Notes under the pieces: model-generated
Seen by the model: the letters and a program-made list of their open reading frames with translations, nothing else
Database searches by the model: none
Told to the model about the DNA's origin: nothing
In this document: positions 16,018 through 24,364 of the stretch, in pieces
How the letters are laid out: each line of letters opens with the position of its first letter
How positions within the stretch are numbered: the stretch's first letter is position 1
DNA from: Lutibacter sp. Hel_I_33_5
Lineage (GTDB): Bacteria; Bacteroidota; Bacteroidia; Flavobacteriales; Flavobacteriaceae
Length of the DNA: 64,000 nucleotides
Direction of reading: 5' to 3'
Assembly (NCBI RefSeq): GCF_007827455.1
Contig: NZ_VISM01000001.1
Location: 3,037,421-3,101,420 of the forward strand
Position numbers and translations under genes: made by a program

Positions 16018-17750
16018 TCTTTTTGTAAACTATACATTTTACTAAGTCTTGTTAAATGTAACTTGGGGTTGTTTTTTCCAATTATTTGAATATATTCTGC
16101 TTTATTGACCAAAGAAATAGTTCTTTTAGGTATTTTTATTGTGGTGTTAACAAGATTTTTTTCTTCAATTTTTAAAATTTTATCATTGATTGATAATGGA
16201 ATTGTAAATAAATCAAAATCACTTATTTTATACTTCTTTGCTTTTTTTCCATTTAAAAATAAGAGATGTTTGTTTTTATCAAAAAGAACTAGATAAAAAT
16301 CGAAATCATTTATAGAAAAATTATTTTTAGATGTATTTATCATATCAATCGATATAGTGTTATCATTGGAAGTTTTTACATTATTAATGTTTATTTTTAA
16401 CAAGTTTGGTGCTTTAAAACCATTTATATAAGAAACATAGAGGGAATCTTTATTTTTTCTTTTAATTCCGAAATTACTATACCCATAATCCTTATTCGTA
16501 ATATAATAGACATCTTCATTAAAAACGGTATTATTTATATTTAATAAATCAAAATGATTTTTTCTATCATTAAAATAATTATATGAAGCAATTGGGTCTT
16601 TACTATAGAATAGGTATGTTGAAGCTCTTTGATAAGAATTAAAAAAAACCTTCTTTTTCCCTTTTGTTTTTTTTTGTAACTCAGAAACCCACTGTTTATG
16701 GCCATGCATATCTAACTGAAAAGGAAGAATACTTTCAAAAGCCATTACAATTCTTATTAAAATAATAAGCGCAATATTTATAAATGCTAAACGCTTAAAT
16801 AGTGTTATTTTATGTTGATTGTTAACCAAATAATGAAACACGATTATCATTAACGGAATACTAATAGGAACAATCCACTGCGCCTGAACATGTCCTTTAA
16901 AAGACATTAAAAAAAAGAATACAAGAAAACCACCAACGATATAGTTTAATCCTTTTTGGAATTGATTTTTAGTTTTTAAATTTTTAAAAAAAGCTTTGTA
17001 AAAGAATATAAAAGTTACTCCAATAATCGCAAACATATTTACAAAATGGAGTAAGGAATTTTCAATTTTATAACTTGATTTAGCCGTTCTTTCAAAAAGG
17101 TGATATCTAAAAGTTGGATAATCATTTGCATACTGCCAGTAGAGATGCGGAAAAAATAGGAGTAGAGCAACAAAGCCAGTAATCCAAATTTTATAATCTT
17201 TAAGGACTTTTATATTAGATAACAATACAAAAAACACAATTAGTACCCCTTGATATTTACTATATAATAAACCTGCAACGGCTAATGAAATGATAAGATA
17301 ACTTAGATTAGATTTGTCTTTTAAATACTTTTTATAGCCTAATAAAAAGATGCTCATAAAAAATAGCAGTGGAGTGTCGGGCACGGTAATAAATCCGTAT
17401 GCATTAAATAAAGTAGTAGATAAAACGATGAGTAAAAATAGCCAAGTATAGTTTGATTTTTTAGGAAAGTCAATCAGTTTCCAAATAAAAAAGATGTTTA
17501 GAGAAAGTGTAATAGCTGATAAAATACGCACACCTAATTCGCCATTTTCAAAAAAGAAACTAGAAATAGTTATCCAAATAGCTACCATAGGAGGATGATC
17601 GAAATATCCCCAATCTAAAAATTGACTATATACCCAATAATAGGCTTCGTCGTCTAATAATTCTGTAAAATAACCTTGTAATATATTTACTATACAGAGT
17701 AAGAAAAGTGTGATAAAAAGTAATTTATTCGGGTTTTTCAATAATTTCAT
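16014..17750 (-). CDS. GT39/ArnT-like membrane glycosyltransferase
   Basis: The 578-residue protein has the topology of polyprenyl-phosphate-sugar dependent transferases: about 10-12 transmembrane helices in the first ~350 residues and a soluble C-terminal domain of ~200 residues. The first loop carries ELLDDEAYYWVYSQFLDWGYFDHPPM, where the acidic pair and DHPP correspond to the catalytic loop of ArnT and PMT proteins. It should move a sugar from a lipid carrier onto lipid A, a glycan or a protein at the periplasmic side; the acceptor cannot be told. The start overlaps the meaB stop by one base, so the two are translationally coupled although their functions are unrelated. Confidence 0.85.
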   Translation of the reverse strand: MKLLKNPNKLLFITLFLLCIVNILQGYFTELLDDEAYYWVYSQFLDWGYFDHPPMVAIWITISSFFFENGELGVRILSAITLSLNIFFIWKLIDFPKKSNYTWLFLLIVLSTTLFNAYGFITVPDTPLLFFMSIFLLGYKKYLKDKSNLSYLIISLAVAGLLYSKYQGVLIVFFVLLSNIKVLKDYKIWITGFVALLLFFPHLYWQYANDYPTFRYHLFERTAKSSYKIENSLLHFVNMFAIIGVTFIFFYKAFFKNLKTKNQFQKGLNYIVGGFLVFFFLMSFKGHVQAQWIVPISIPLMIIVFHYLVNNQHKITLFKRLAFINIALIILIRIVMAFESILPFQLDMHGHKQWVSELQKKTKGKKKVFFNSYQRASTYLFYSKDPIASYNYFNDRKNHFDLLNINNTVFNEDVYYITNKDYGYSNFGIKRKNKDSLYVSYINGFKAPNLLKININNVKTSNDNTISIDMINTSKNNFSINDFDFYLVLFDKNKHLLFLNGKKAKKYKISDFDLFTIPLSINDKILKIEEKNLVNTTIKIPKRTISLVNKAEYIQIIGKNNPKLHLTRLSKMYSLQKD

Positions 17751-18823
17751 TACTGCAAATCTAATAGGTTTTTGGCTGCAGAAAAAGGAGTTGTTAACCC
17801 ATTTTCAATTTTTTTAAGTTCTTCTTCTAATAATTGTTTTATATCACTTTGATTATAAAACTTAGTTTTTAATTGATTCTCAATGGTAGAAAACAACCAG
17901 TTTTTATTCTGTTCGTTTCTTTTTTGCTGAAAATAACCGTTTTCAATACTAAGTTTATAATATCCTGAAATCAGATCATAGACTTCTTTAATTCCTTTAT
18001 TTTGTAGTGAACTAGCGGTTAATACTTTTGGCTGCCAAGTACTTTCTTTTATCGGATATAAATGCAAAGCTCTTTGAAAAGCTATTTTAGCAATCTGTGC
18101 ATTTTTTTCATTTCCAGTATCCGCTTTATTTATAACAATCGCATCTGCCATTTCTATAATTCCGCGTTTAATACCTTGTAATTCGTCACCAGCACCTGCG
18201 AGTTTTAATAATAAAAAGAAATCAGTCATGGCATGAACAGCGGTTTCAGATTGTCCAACACCAACAGTTTCAATAATAATGGTATCAAAACCAGCCGCTT
18301 CACATAGTATAATACTTTCTCTTGTTTTTTGAGCAACACCACCTAAAGAAGTCCCTGAAGGAGAAGGACGAATAAATGCATTTTTATCGGTAACCAATTC
18401 TTCCATTCTTGTTTTATCACCTAAAATACTTCCTTTATTTATAGAACTAGAAGGGTCTACAGCAAGAACAGCGACTTTTTTTCCTAAGGATGTTAAGTAT
18501 TTTCCGAATACTTCTATAAACGTACTTTTTCCAACTCCAGGAACACCAGTAATACCAATTCGAATAGATTTATTGGCATGTGGCAAACAAGCTTCAATAA
18601 TCTTATTCGCTTTTTGTTGATGTTTTTCGTTGTTGCTTTCTACCAATGTAATGGCTCTACTTAATGATGAAATATCACCTTGTAAAATTGTTTTCACTAA
18701 ATCATCCGAAGAAACTTCTTTTCTTCTATTTATTTTAATTTTTTCAGCAGAAGCATCACTTGTTGTATTAGGTTGTAATACACCATCTCTTTCGGTAAGC
18801 GCAAATTTGTTTTTATCAATCAT
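17750..18823 (-). CDS. meaB: Methylmalonyl-CoA mutase-associated GTPase MeaB (ArgK family)
   Basis: The 357-residue G3E-type GTPase protects and reloads adenosylcobalamin in methylmalonyl-CoA mutase. Visible motifs: IGITGVPGVGKSTF (P-loop), VAVLAVDPSSSINKGSILGDKTRM (switch region and base-specific family signature), IIIETVGVGQSE (switch II) and VINKAD (NKxD). The C-terminal helical dimerisation arm is present. The mutase subunits are not in the window. Downstream is the coupled GT39 gene; upstream is the divergent ECF sigma operon. Confidence 0.93.
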   Translation of the reverse strand: MIDKNKFALTERDGVLQPNTTSDASAEKIKINRRKEVSSDDLVKTILQGDISSLSRAITLVESNNEKHQQKANKIIEACLPHANKSIRIGITGVPGVGKSTFIEVFGKYLTSLGKKVAVLAVDPSSSINKGSILGDKTRMEELVTDKNAFIRPSPSGTSLGGVAQKTRESIILCEAAGFDTIIIETVGVGQSETAVHAMTDFFLLLKLAGAGDELQGIKRGIIEMADAIVINKADTGNEKNAQIAKIAFQRALHLYPIKESTWQPKVLTASSLQNKGIKEVYDLISGYYKLSIENGYFQQKRNEQNKNWLFSTIENQLKTKFYNQSDIKQLLEEELKKIENGLTTPFSAAKNLLDLQ

Positions 18824-18879
18824 TTAACTTTTGTGAGATAAAATAATAAGTAAATTTAGAAATAAATTTTTTGACAAAA

Positions 18880-18907
18880 TGCAACGCGGTTAAAAAACAA
18901 TCGTCTA
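18880..18907 (+). promoter_or_regulatory. ECF-type promoter in front of the sigma factor gene
   Basis: TGCAAC (18880-18885) and CGTCTA (18902-18907) are separated by 16 bases, matching the usual ECF layout of an AAC-containing -35 and a CGTC-containing -10. The sigma ATG lies 18 bases downstream. No TAnnTTTG element is found in the gap, which supports transcription by an ECF sigma factor, most simply its own product. Confidence 0.55.
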
Positions 18908-18925
18908 TAAAGTAAGAATTCGTAA

Positions 18926-19471
18926 ATGAGCCATACCAAACAGCTTCATCACGCTATTATTAGCAAGTGTAAATGCAATGATGCAAAAGCGCAAATGCAA
19001 TTGTATAAATTGTATTGTAATGGGATGTTTTTGGTTGCTAAACGATATGTAAAGGAAACTGCAATTGCGGAGGACGTTATGCAAGATGCGTTTATTAAAG
19101 CATTTAAAAATATACATTCTTATAAAGGTGAAGTTTCTATTGGAGCATGGATTAAAAGGATTGTCATTAATCAAAGTATTGATGAATTAAAAAAGAAGAA
19201 GTTAGAGATTGTTGCTATTAATGACGAAGTTCATACAGTAGAGGATGAAAAATGGACAATAAATGATGGAATTTCTATGCAACAAATAATTGATTCAATA
19301 CAAGCGTTAAAAGAAAAATACCGAGTGGTTTTGTCCTTGTATTTGTTAGAAGGATATGATCATAAAGAAATTTCAGAAATATTGGGAATTACAGAAGTAA
19401 CATCTAGAACTCATTTAATGAGAGGGAAAAAAATAGTCAAAGAAAGTTTAAAAGCAATTCGATATGCCTAA
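18926..19471 (+). CDS. RNA polymerase ECF-type sigma factor
   Basis: The 181-residue protein has the two-domain layout of group IV sigma factors. Region 2 (about 25-95) includes AIAEDVMQDAFIKAFKNIHSYKGEVSIGAWIKRIVINQSID, the core-binding and -10 recognition helices. Region 4 (about 125-175) includes LKEKYRVVLSLYLLEGYDHKEISEILGITEVTSRTHLMRGKK, the -35 binding helix-turn-helix. It overlaps by 8 bases a gene for a one-helix membrane protein, the expected anti-sigma position, and a secreted protein gene follows. The promoter itself has an ECF-like -35/-10, so the operon is probably autoregulated. The environmental signal is unknown. Confidence 0.92.
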   Translation: MSHTKQLHHAIISKCKCNDAKAQMQLYKLYCNGMFLVAKRYVKETAIAEDVMQDAFIKAFKNIHSYKGEVSIGAWIKRIVINQSIDELKKKKLEIVAINDEVHTVEDEKWTINDGISMQQIIDSIQALKEKYRVVLSLYLLEGYDHKEISEILGITEVTSRTHLMRGKKIVKESLKAIRYA

Positions 19472-20033
19472 AGACATTAGAGAAGTATTAGAAAATTATA
19501 AAGAGGAAACTATAGAACTTTCATCAAATCATTCAAAGAAATTTGAAACTAAATTGTTGAAAGAATTACATCCAAAAACAACAAAAAAGAGATCCTATAA
19601 ATGGTTATCTATTGCTGCTTCAATTGTTTTACTAATTAGTTTAGGAATACAATTTTATCCTACAGATATAGAAGAAAATCCTGTTATAGAAAGTGAAATT
19701 CCAACGAAAAACATCAGTTTAGAAACTATTTCTCCAGAATTAAACACCATAGAATCTTACTATGCCAATAGTATTAACTACGAGTTAAGTCAAATAAACA
19801 TGACAAAAGAGAATAAGGAAATGGTAGATGGATATTTGGCAAGAGTAGGAGAATTAACAAAAGAGTATAAATCATTAACACTAGAGCTCAATACAAACGG
19901 TGTTAATGATGCTACGATAGATGCATTAATAAATAATTTGCAATTAAGATTACAGCTGTTACAACGTTTAAAAAAACAATTAAAAAATTTAAAAAAAATA
20001 AACACAAAACAATATGAAACTCAACAAGTATAA
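19464..20033 (+). CDS. Single-pass membrane protein, putative anti-sigma factor
   Basis: The 189-residue product has a short charged cytoplasmic part (1-46), one transmembrane helix (about 47-64, WLSIAASIVLLISLGIQF) and a helical periplasmic part of ~120 residues rich in Glu, Asn and Leu. No zinc-binding HxxxCxxC motif is present, so it is not a ZAS-type anti-sigma. Position is the main argument: it overlaps the ECF sigma gene by 8 bases and the following secreted-protein gene by 20 bases, so the three are coexpressed. It could bind the sigma factor through residues 1-46. Confidence 0.6.
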   Translation: MPKDIREVLENYKEETIELSSNHSKKFETKLLKELHPKTTKKRSYKWLSIAASIVLLISLGIQFYPTDIEENPVIESEIPTKNISLETISPELNTIESYYANSINYELSQINMTKENKEMVDGYLARVGELTKEYKSLTLELNTNGVNDATIDALINNLQLRLQLLQRLKKQLKNLKKINTKQYETQQV

Positions 20034-21483
20034 TAAACATCTAGTTTTTGCTTTTGCTGTTTTTGTTACAATAGTACATGCGCAAAAATTTGATAAAAAA
20101 TTTACAGAAAGGTTCAATACAAATAAGGACGTAACCATAGAAATTAATGCAAGTAATACGGATATTGATGTTACTACTTGGAATAAAAACGAAGTATTAG
20201 TAGAAGCCTGTTTTGAAGTAGAAGGAATTGATAAAAAAGAAGCTGAAAAGTACTTTAAAAACTGGAATTTTGAAGCATTGGGAAATAAGGGGAAAGTGAA
20301 AATAAAATCTGGTAGAAGTAATCATTTATTTGGTAATTCTAACGATTTTGTAATTTTTAATAATGATAATTTTGTGATGCCAGAGATGCCAGAGATGCCA
20401 GAAATGCCTGAGTTTCCTGAAATTCCTGATTTTGATTTTGAAACTATTGTAATTCCTGAAATGGATTATGAAAAAATGTTTTCTGGACTTAGACATTTAG
20501 AGTTCGATTTTGATAAGTATTTCGAAGATGGTGATAATTATTTTTTCTCTTGGAAAGATGATGCGCATAATATCACTATAAAATCTAAAAAAGAGTGGGA
20601 GAAATTTAAAAAGACTGAGGAATACAGAGATTTTGTTAAAGAAATGAAACGCAATAAACTAAAACTTAAGAAAAAACTTTTAGAAAAAGAAAAAAAGTTA
20701 AAACGTAGTAAAATTAAATTGAAAAAACAGCTATTAGAATCTAAAAAACGATTTAAAAAAATAGATAGAAAAAAAATTAAAGAAGCATTAGAAAAGGCAA
20801 GTAAAAAATTAAAAAATAGTAAGTTTAGTTATTTCTTTAATTCAGATTCTAACGATATTACGATTAATGGAAAAAAAGTAAAAATTAAAAAGCGTTTGGT
20901 TATTAAAGTACCAAAAGGAGCTAAATTCGATTTAAATACACGTCATTGTAAAGTAAAATTACCAAATACAAAAGCTTCAGGTAAGGTTAGTTACGGAACC
21001 TTTAATGCTAATAATTTACAAGGAGGAAAATTAAACATCTCTTATTCTCCAGTAACTATAAATGATTTAAACGCTTGTACTTTATTTTTAAATAATGTAA
21101 CCGATGCTAAAATAGCGTCGGTTACAAATACAACCATGAGTAATAACTCATCTGGTGTTGTTATTAATACAATCAATCAAGATGTTGATGTAACAAATAA
21201 ATATGGAGAGCTCACTATTGATAATATTGCTCCAAATTTTAATACATTTAAATTGTTGCTAAATTCTTCTGAAGCTGATATTAATTTAACAAAATTAAAA
21301 GATCAACTTGTATATAGAGTAGGTAGTAATTCTACATTTTATCTAGATAAGCCTGCTGTTTTTAGTAAGTTGTCAAAAAGTCAAAATAAAGCCTTAAATG
21401 GAGATTTTATTATTATTTCAAATGATAAAAAACTTAATATTAAAGGTAAATACAGTAAATTAATCTTAAAAAAGAAAATTTAA
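20014..21483 (+). CDS. Secreted DUF4097-like beta-helix protein with charged coiled-coil insert
   Basis: The 489-residue protein has a signal peptide (ending VHAQ, about residue 23). The N-terminal part (TIEINASNTDIDVTTWNKNEVLVEA) and the C-terminal half (about 290-489, with GKVSYGTFNANNLQGG and repeated short strands) resemble the DUF4097 right-handed beta-helix type. Between them lie an acidic Pro/Glu/Met stretch near residue 120 (MPEMPEMPEMPE) and a strongly basic, Lys-rich coiled coil (about 195-270). It is the third gene of the ECF sigma operon, starting 20 bases within the putative anti-sigma gene, and may be the extracytoplasmic input or output of that system. No enzyme motif is seen. 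Confidence 0.6.
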   Translation: MKLNKYNKHLVFAFAVFVTIVHAQKFDKKFTERFNTNKDVTIEINASNTDIDVTTWNKNEVLVEACFEVEGIDKKEAEKYFKNWNFEALGNKGKVKIKSGRSNHLFGNSNDFVIFNNDNFVMPEMPEMPEMPEFPEIPDFDFETIVIPEMDYEKMFSGLRHLEFDFDKYFEDGDNYFFSWKDDAHNITIKSKKEWEKFKKTEEYRDFVKEMKRNKLKLKKKLLEKEKKLKRSKIKLKKQLLESKKRFKKIDRKKIKEALEKASKKLKNSKFSYFFNSDSNDITINGKKVKIKKRLVIKVPKGAKFDLNTRHCKVKLPNTKASGKVSYGTFNANNLQGGKLNISYSPVTINDLNACTLFLNNVTDAKIASVTNTTMSNNSSGVVINTINQDVDVTNKYGELTIDNIAPNFNTFKLLLNSSEADINLTKLKDQLVYRVGSNSTFYLDKPAVFSKLSKSQNKALNGDFIIISNDKKLNIKGKYSKLILKKKI

Positions 21484-21514
21484 TTGATAAAAAACTACTC
21501 TAATTTTTTATCAA
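21484..21514 (+). terminator. Hairpin after the ECF operon
   Basis: TTGATAAAAAA (21484-21494) pairs perfectly with TTTTTTATCAA (21504-21514). The stem is AT-only apart from one G-C pair and the second arm carries the T tract, so it is a weak or moderate terminator. Confidence 0.45.
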
Positions 21515-21588
21515 ACTTCTAACAAATTCCATTTCTCAGTTCTTTATAAAGTACCTATATTTATCATCTGTAAATAGTTACTTTTTTA

Positions 21589-23067
21589 ATGGAATTATAC
21601 AAAGAAAATCAACTTAAAATATATAACTCTTTAACCAAAACTAAAGAGAACTTTAAACCAGTCATAGAAGGCAGAATTGGTATGTATGTTTGTGGACCAA
21701 CTGTGTATAGCAATGCGCATTTAGGAAACGTACGAACATTTATGTTTTTTGATGTTGTCTACAGGTATCTCTTACATTTAGGTTATAAAGTACGTTATGT
21801 TCGTAATATTACGGATGCTGGTCACTTAGAAAATGATGCAGATGCTGGTGAAGATAGAATTTCTAAACGTGCTCGTTTAGAAGAAATTGAACCAATGGAG
21901 GTTGTGCAACGTTATACCGTTGATTTTCATGATGTCTTAAAAAAGTACAATTTTTTGCCACCAAGTATAGAGCCAACAGCAACAGGTCATATTGTTGAGC
22001 AAATCGAAATGATTAAAGAAATCATAGAAAAAGGTTTTGCATATGAAGTAAATGGTTCGGTATATTTTGATGTTTTAGAATACAATAAAAAAGAAAATTA
22101 CGGAATTCTTTCAGGAAGAAAAGTAGAAGACTTAATTCACAATACACGTACTCTAGACGGACAGTCGGATAAGAAGAATCCACAAGATTTTGCACTTTGG
22201 AAAAAAGCTGATGAGCGTCATATTATGCGTTGGCCTTCTCCTTGGAGCGATGGTTTTCCAGGGTGGCACTTAGAATGTTCTGTAATGAGTTCTAAATATT
22301 TAGGATCTCAATTTGATATTCATGGTGGTGGAATGGATTTAAAATTTCCACATCACGAATGTGAAATAGCTCAATCAAAAACTTGTAGTGGTGTGACTCC
22401 AGTAAATTATTGGATGCATACAAATATGTTATTGTTAAATAGTCAGAAAATGGCTAAATCGACTGGAAATTATATTTTACCTGATGAGATTTTAACAGGA
22501 GATAATAAGGTCTTACCAAAAGCATTTTCAGCAAGTGTTGTTCGTTTTTTTAACTTACAAGCCAATTATAGGAGTGTCTTAGATTTTTCTGGAGATGCTT
22601 TATTAGCTTCAGAAAAAGGACATTCAAAATTAATGGAAGCAATTAGCTTTTTAGATAAAATTGAAGCTAGTAATTCATCAACTTTTGATGTGAAAAAATG
22701 GAAAGGTGATTGTTATAATGCAATGAATGACGATTTTAATACACCTATATTGATATCACATTTATTTGAGGCTGTTAAAGTTATTAATCAAATTAAAGAT
22801 GATAAAGCGACTATAACAACTGAAGATTTATCAACTTTAAAAATAACTTTAAACGCATTAGTTTTTGATGTATTAGGGTTAATGAATGAAACTTCAGAAA
22901 GTAGCTCAGACAAGATAAATGGAGTAGTAGAACTACTAATAAAATTGCGTAAAGAAGCAAGAGAAAATAAAGATTGGGCATTATCCGATCAAATTAGGGA
23001 TGAATTAATTGCGTTAGGAATTCAATTAAAAGACGGTAGAGAAGGAACAACGTTTTCTATAAGTTAA
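21589..23067 (+). CDS. cysS: Cysteine-tRNA ligase
   Basis: The 492-residue class I synthetase charges tRNA-Cys. Diagnostic elements are [19 protein letters not shown] (zinc cysteine plus the HIGH-equivalent HLGN), WHLECSVMS with the second zinc cysteine, [18 protein letters not shown], and KMAKSTGN as the KMSKS loop. Length is standard. It stands alone between the ECF operon and yidD and starts with ATG in an AT-rich leader. Confidence 0.97.
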   Translation: MELYKENQLKIYNSLTKTKENFKPVIEGRIGMYVCGPTVYSNAHLGNVRTFMFFDVVYRYLLHLGYKVRYVRNITDAGHLENDADAGEDRISKRARLEEIEPMEVVQRYTVDFHDVLKKYNFLPPSIEPTATGHIVEQIEMIKEIIEKGFAYEVNGSVYFDVLEYNKKENYGILSGRKVEDLIHNTRTLDGQSDKKNPQDFALWKKADERHIMRWPSPWSDGFPGWHLECSVMSSKYLGSQFDIHGGGMDLKFPHHECEIAQSKTCSGVTPVNYWMHTNMLLLNSQKMAKSTGNYILPDEILTGDNKVLPKAFSASVVRFFNLQANYRSVLDFSGDALLASEKGHSKLMEAISFLDKIEASNSSTFDVKKWKGDCYNAMNDDFNTPILISHLFEAVKVINQIKDDKATITTEDLSTLKITLNALVFDVLGLMNETSESSSDKINGVVELLIKLRKEARENKDWALSDQIRDELIALGIQLKDGREGTTFSIS

Positions 23068-23095
23068 TTACGAATTGTAAATTATGAAATACGAA

Positions 23096-23120
23096 TGTCA
23101 TTTCGAACGGAGTCGAGAAT
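23096..23120. repeat. Solo half of a TGTCA-type palindromic element
   Basis: TGTCATTTCGAACGGAGTCGAGAA in the cysS-yidD gap matches one arm of the elements at 23385-23456 and 52650-52728, but no inverted partner follows before yidD. Confidence 0.55.
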
Positions 23121-23146
23121 GTTATTTATTTTTAAATAATTAATTA

Positions 23147-23380
23147 TTGAATAAATTTTTGACATACCCATTTGTAATATTAGTTCGTTTTTATCAAACA
23201 GCAATTTCACCTTTTACGCCATCAACATGTAGATATAGTCCAACATGTTCACATTATACCATAGAAGCTTTACAAAAGCATGGATTGTTTTCTGGAGGCT
23301 GGTTATCGTTAAAAAGAATATTTAGTTGTCACCCTTGGGGAGGAAGTGGTTATGATCCAGTCCCTGAGAAGAAAAAATAA
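23147..23380 (+). CDS. yidD: Membrane protein insertion efficiency factor YidD
   Basis: This 77-residue protein carries the invariant YidD core: [28 protein letters not shown] followed by [18 protein letters not shown], including three conserved cysteines. YidD assists YidC-dependent insertion of inner-membrane proteins, lying at the cytoplasmic face through an N-terminal amphipathic helix. The start is TTG at 23147; no ATG is available before the conserved core. It lies between two palindromic repeat copies and upstream of lgt. Confidence 0.93.
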   Translation: MNKFLTYPFVILVRFYQTAISPFTPSTCRYSPTCSHYTIEALQKHGLFSGGWLSLKRIFSCHPWGGSGYDPVPEKKK

Positions 23381-23384
23381 TATT

Positions 23385-23456
23385 TGTCACCTCGAGCGCA
23401 GTCGAGAGGTTTAAAAGTAATTATATTAAAAGGTCTCGACTGCGCTCGACCAGACA
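23385..23456. repeat. Palindromic intergenic element (GTCACCTCGAGCGCAGTCGAGAGG family)
   Basis: The left arm TGTCACCTCGAGCGCAGTC is mirrored by TCTCGACTGCGCTCGA...AGACA, separated by about 25 AT-rich bases. The same arms build the 90-bp array at 46977-47362. It sits directly before lgt and can fold into a long hairpin in DNA or RNA. Confidence 0.8.
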
Positions 23457-23469
23457 TAAAATAAAATAA

Positions 23470-24312
23470 ATGAGATTATTATCCATCGTTTGGGATCCAT
23501 CAGTAGGAATCGATTTAGGTTTTTTTACTATTAGATGGTATAGTTTAATGTTTGTTGCTGCCTTTCTTTTAGGCTTACATTTAATGAAAAAAATATATGT
23601 AGCAGATAATGTTCCTAAAGAAAAATTAGATCCATTGTTTATGTACGTCTTTATATCAATGTTAATTGGTATGCGTTTAGGTGATGTGTTTTTTTATAGT
23701 TGGGATTATTATCAAAACCATTTATTAGAAATATTTTTACCAATAAAAGAAAGTCCAAACGATACATTGTTTGGTTTTATAAAAGGCTGGAAATTCTCTG
23801 GATTTATGGGGTTTGCAAGTCATGGTGCTGCTATAGGAATTCCAATTGCAATGTATTTTTATGCTAAAAAGCATTTACAAAAACCATGGTTGTTTATTTT
23901 AGATAGATTAGCCATTATGGTTGCTTTAGCTGGTTTTTTTATTAGAACAGGGAACTTTTTTAATTCTGAAATTTACGGTAAACCTACAGGAACTGATTTT
24001 GGTGTCATTTTCACTAAAGCTGGAGAAATTGTCCCAAGACATCCGACACAATTATATGAAGCCCTTGGTTATTTAGCAATATTCTTTATGATGTGGTACT
24101 TATACTGGAAAACAGATAAAAAGAATCAAACTGGATTCTTATTTGGGTTATTTTTAGTGGTTTTATGGTCTTTACGTTTCTTTATAGAATTCTTAAAAGA
24201 AGCACAAGTTGATGGAAGAGAAGATTGGGTGTTTAATTCGTTAAATACAGGTCAGGTTTTAAGCATACCACTTGTTTTATTAGGCTTTTGGTTGATGTTT
24301 AGAAAGAAATAA
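23470..24312 (+). CDS. lgt: Phosphatidylglycerol-prolipoprotein diacylglyceryl transferase
   Basis: The 280-residue polytopic inner-membrane enzyme adds diacylglyceryl to the lipobox cysteine of prolipoproteins, the first step for GldI and the other lipoproteins encoded nearby. The family signatures are present: GFMGFASHGAAIGI with the essential His, FFIRTGNFFNSEIYGKPT, and VPRHPTQLYEAL with the conserved Arg. About seven hydrophobic segments are visible and length is normal. A palindromic repeat lies upstream and a strong bidirectional terminator is shared with the convergent adhesin gene. Confidence 0.96.
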   Translation: MRLLSIVWDPSVGIDLGFFTIRWYSLMFVAAFLLGLHLMKKIYVADNVPKEKLDPLFMYVFISMLIGMRLGDVFFYSWDYYQNHLLEIFLPIKESPNDTLFGFIKGWKFSGFMGFASHGAAIGIPIAMYFYAKKHLQKPWLFILDRLAIMVALAGFFIRTGNFFNSEIYGKPTGTDFGVIFTKAGEIVPRHPTQLYEALGYLAIFFMMWYLYWKTDKKNQTGFLFGLFLVVLWSLRFFIEFLKEAQVDGREDWVFNSLNTGQVLSIPLVLLGFWLMFRKK

Positions 24313-24330
24313 ATAAGATATAAGAATAAA

Positions 24331-24364
24331 AAAAAGCCCAAGTTTTAAACTTGGGCTTTTTTTT
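24331..24364. terminator. Bidirectional terminator between lgt and the MBG adhesin gene
   Basis: AAAGCCCAAGTT pairs with AACTTGGGCTTT around a TTA loop and has A/T runs on both sides. The last T residues overlap the adhesin stop codon region. Confidence 0.9.
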
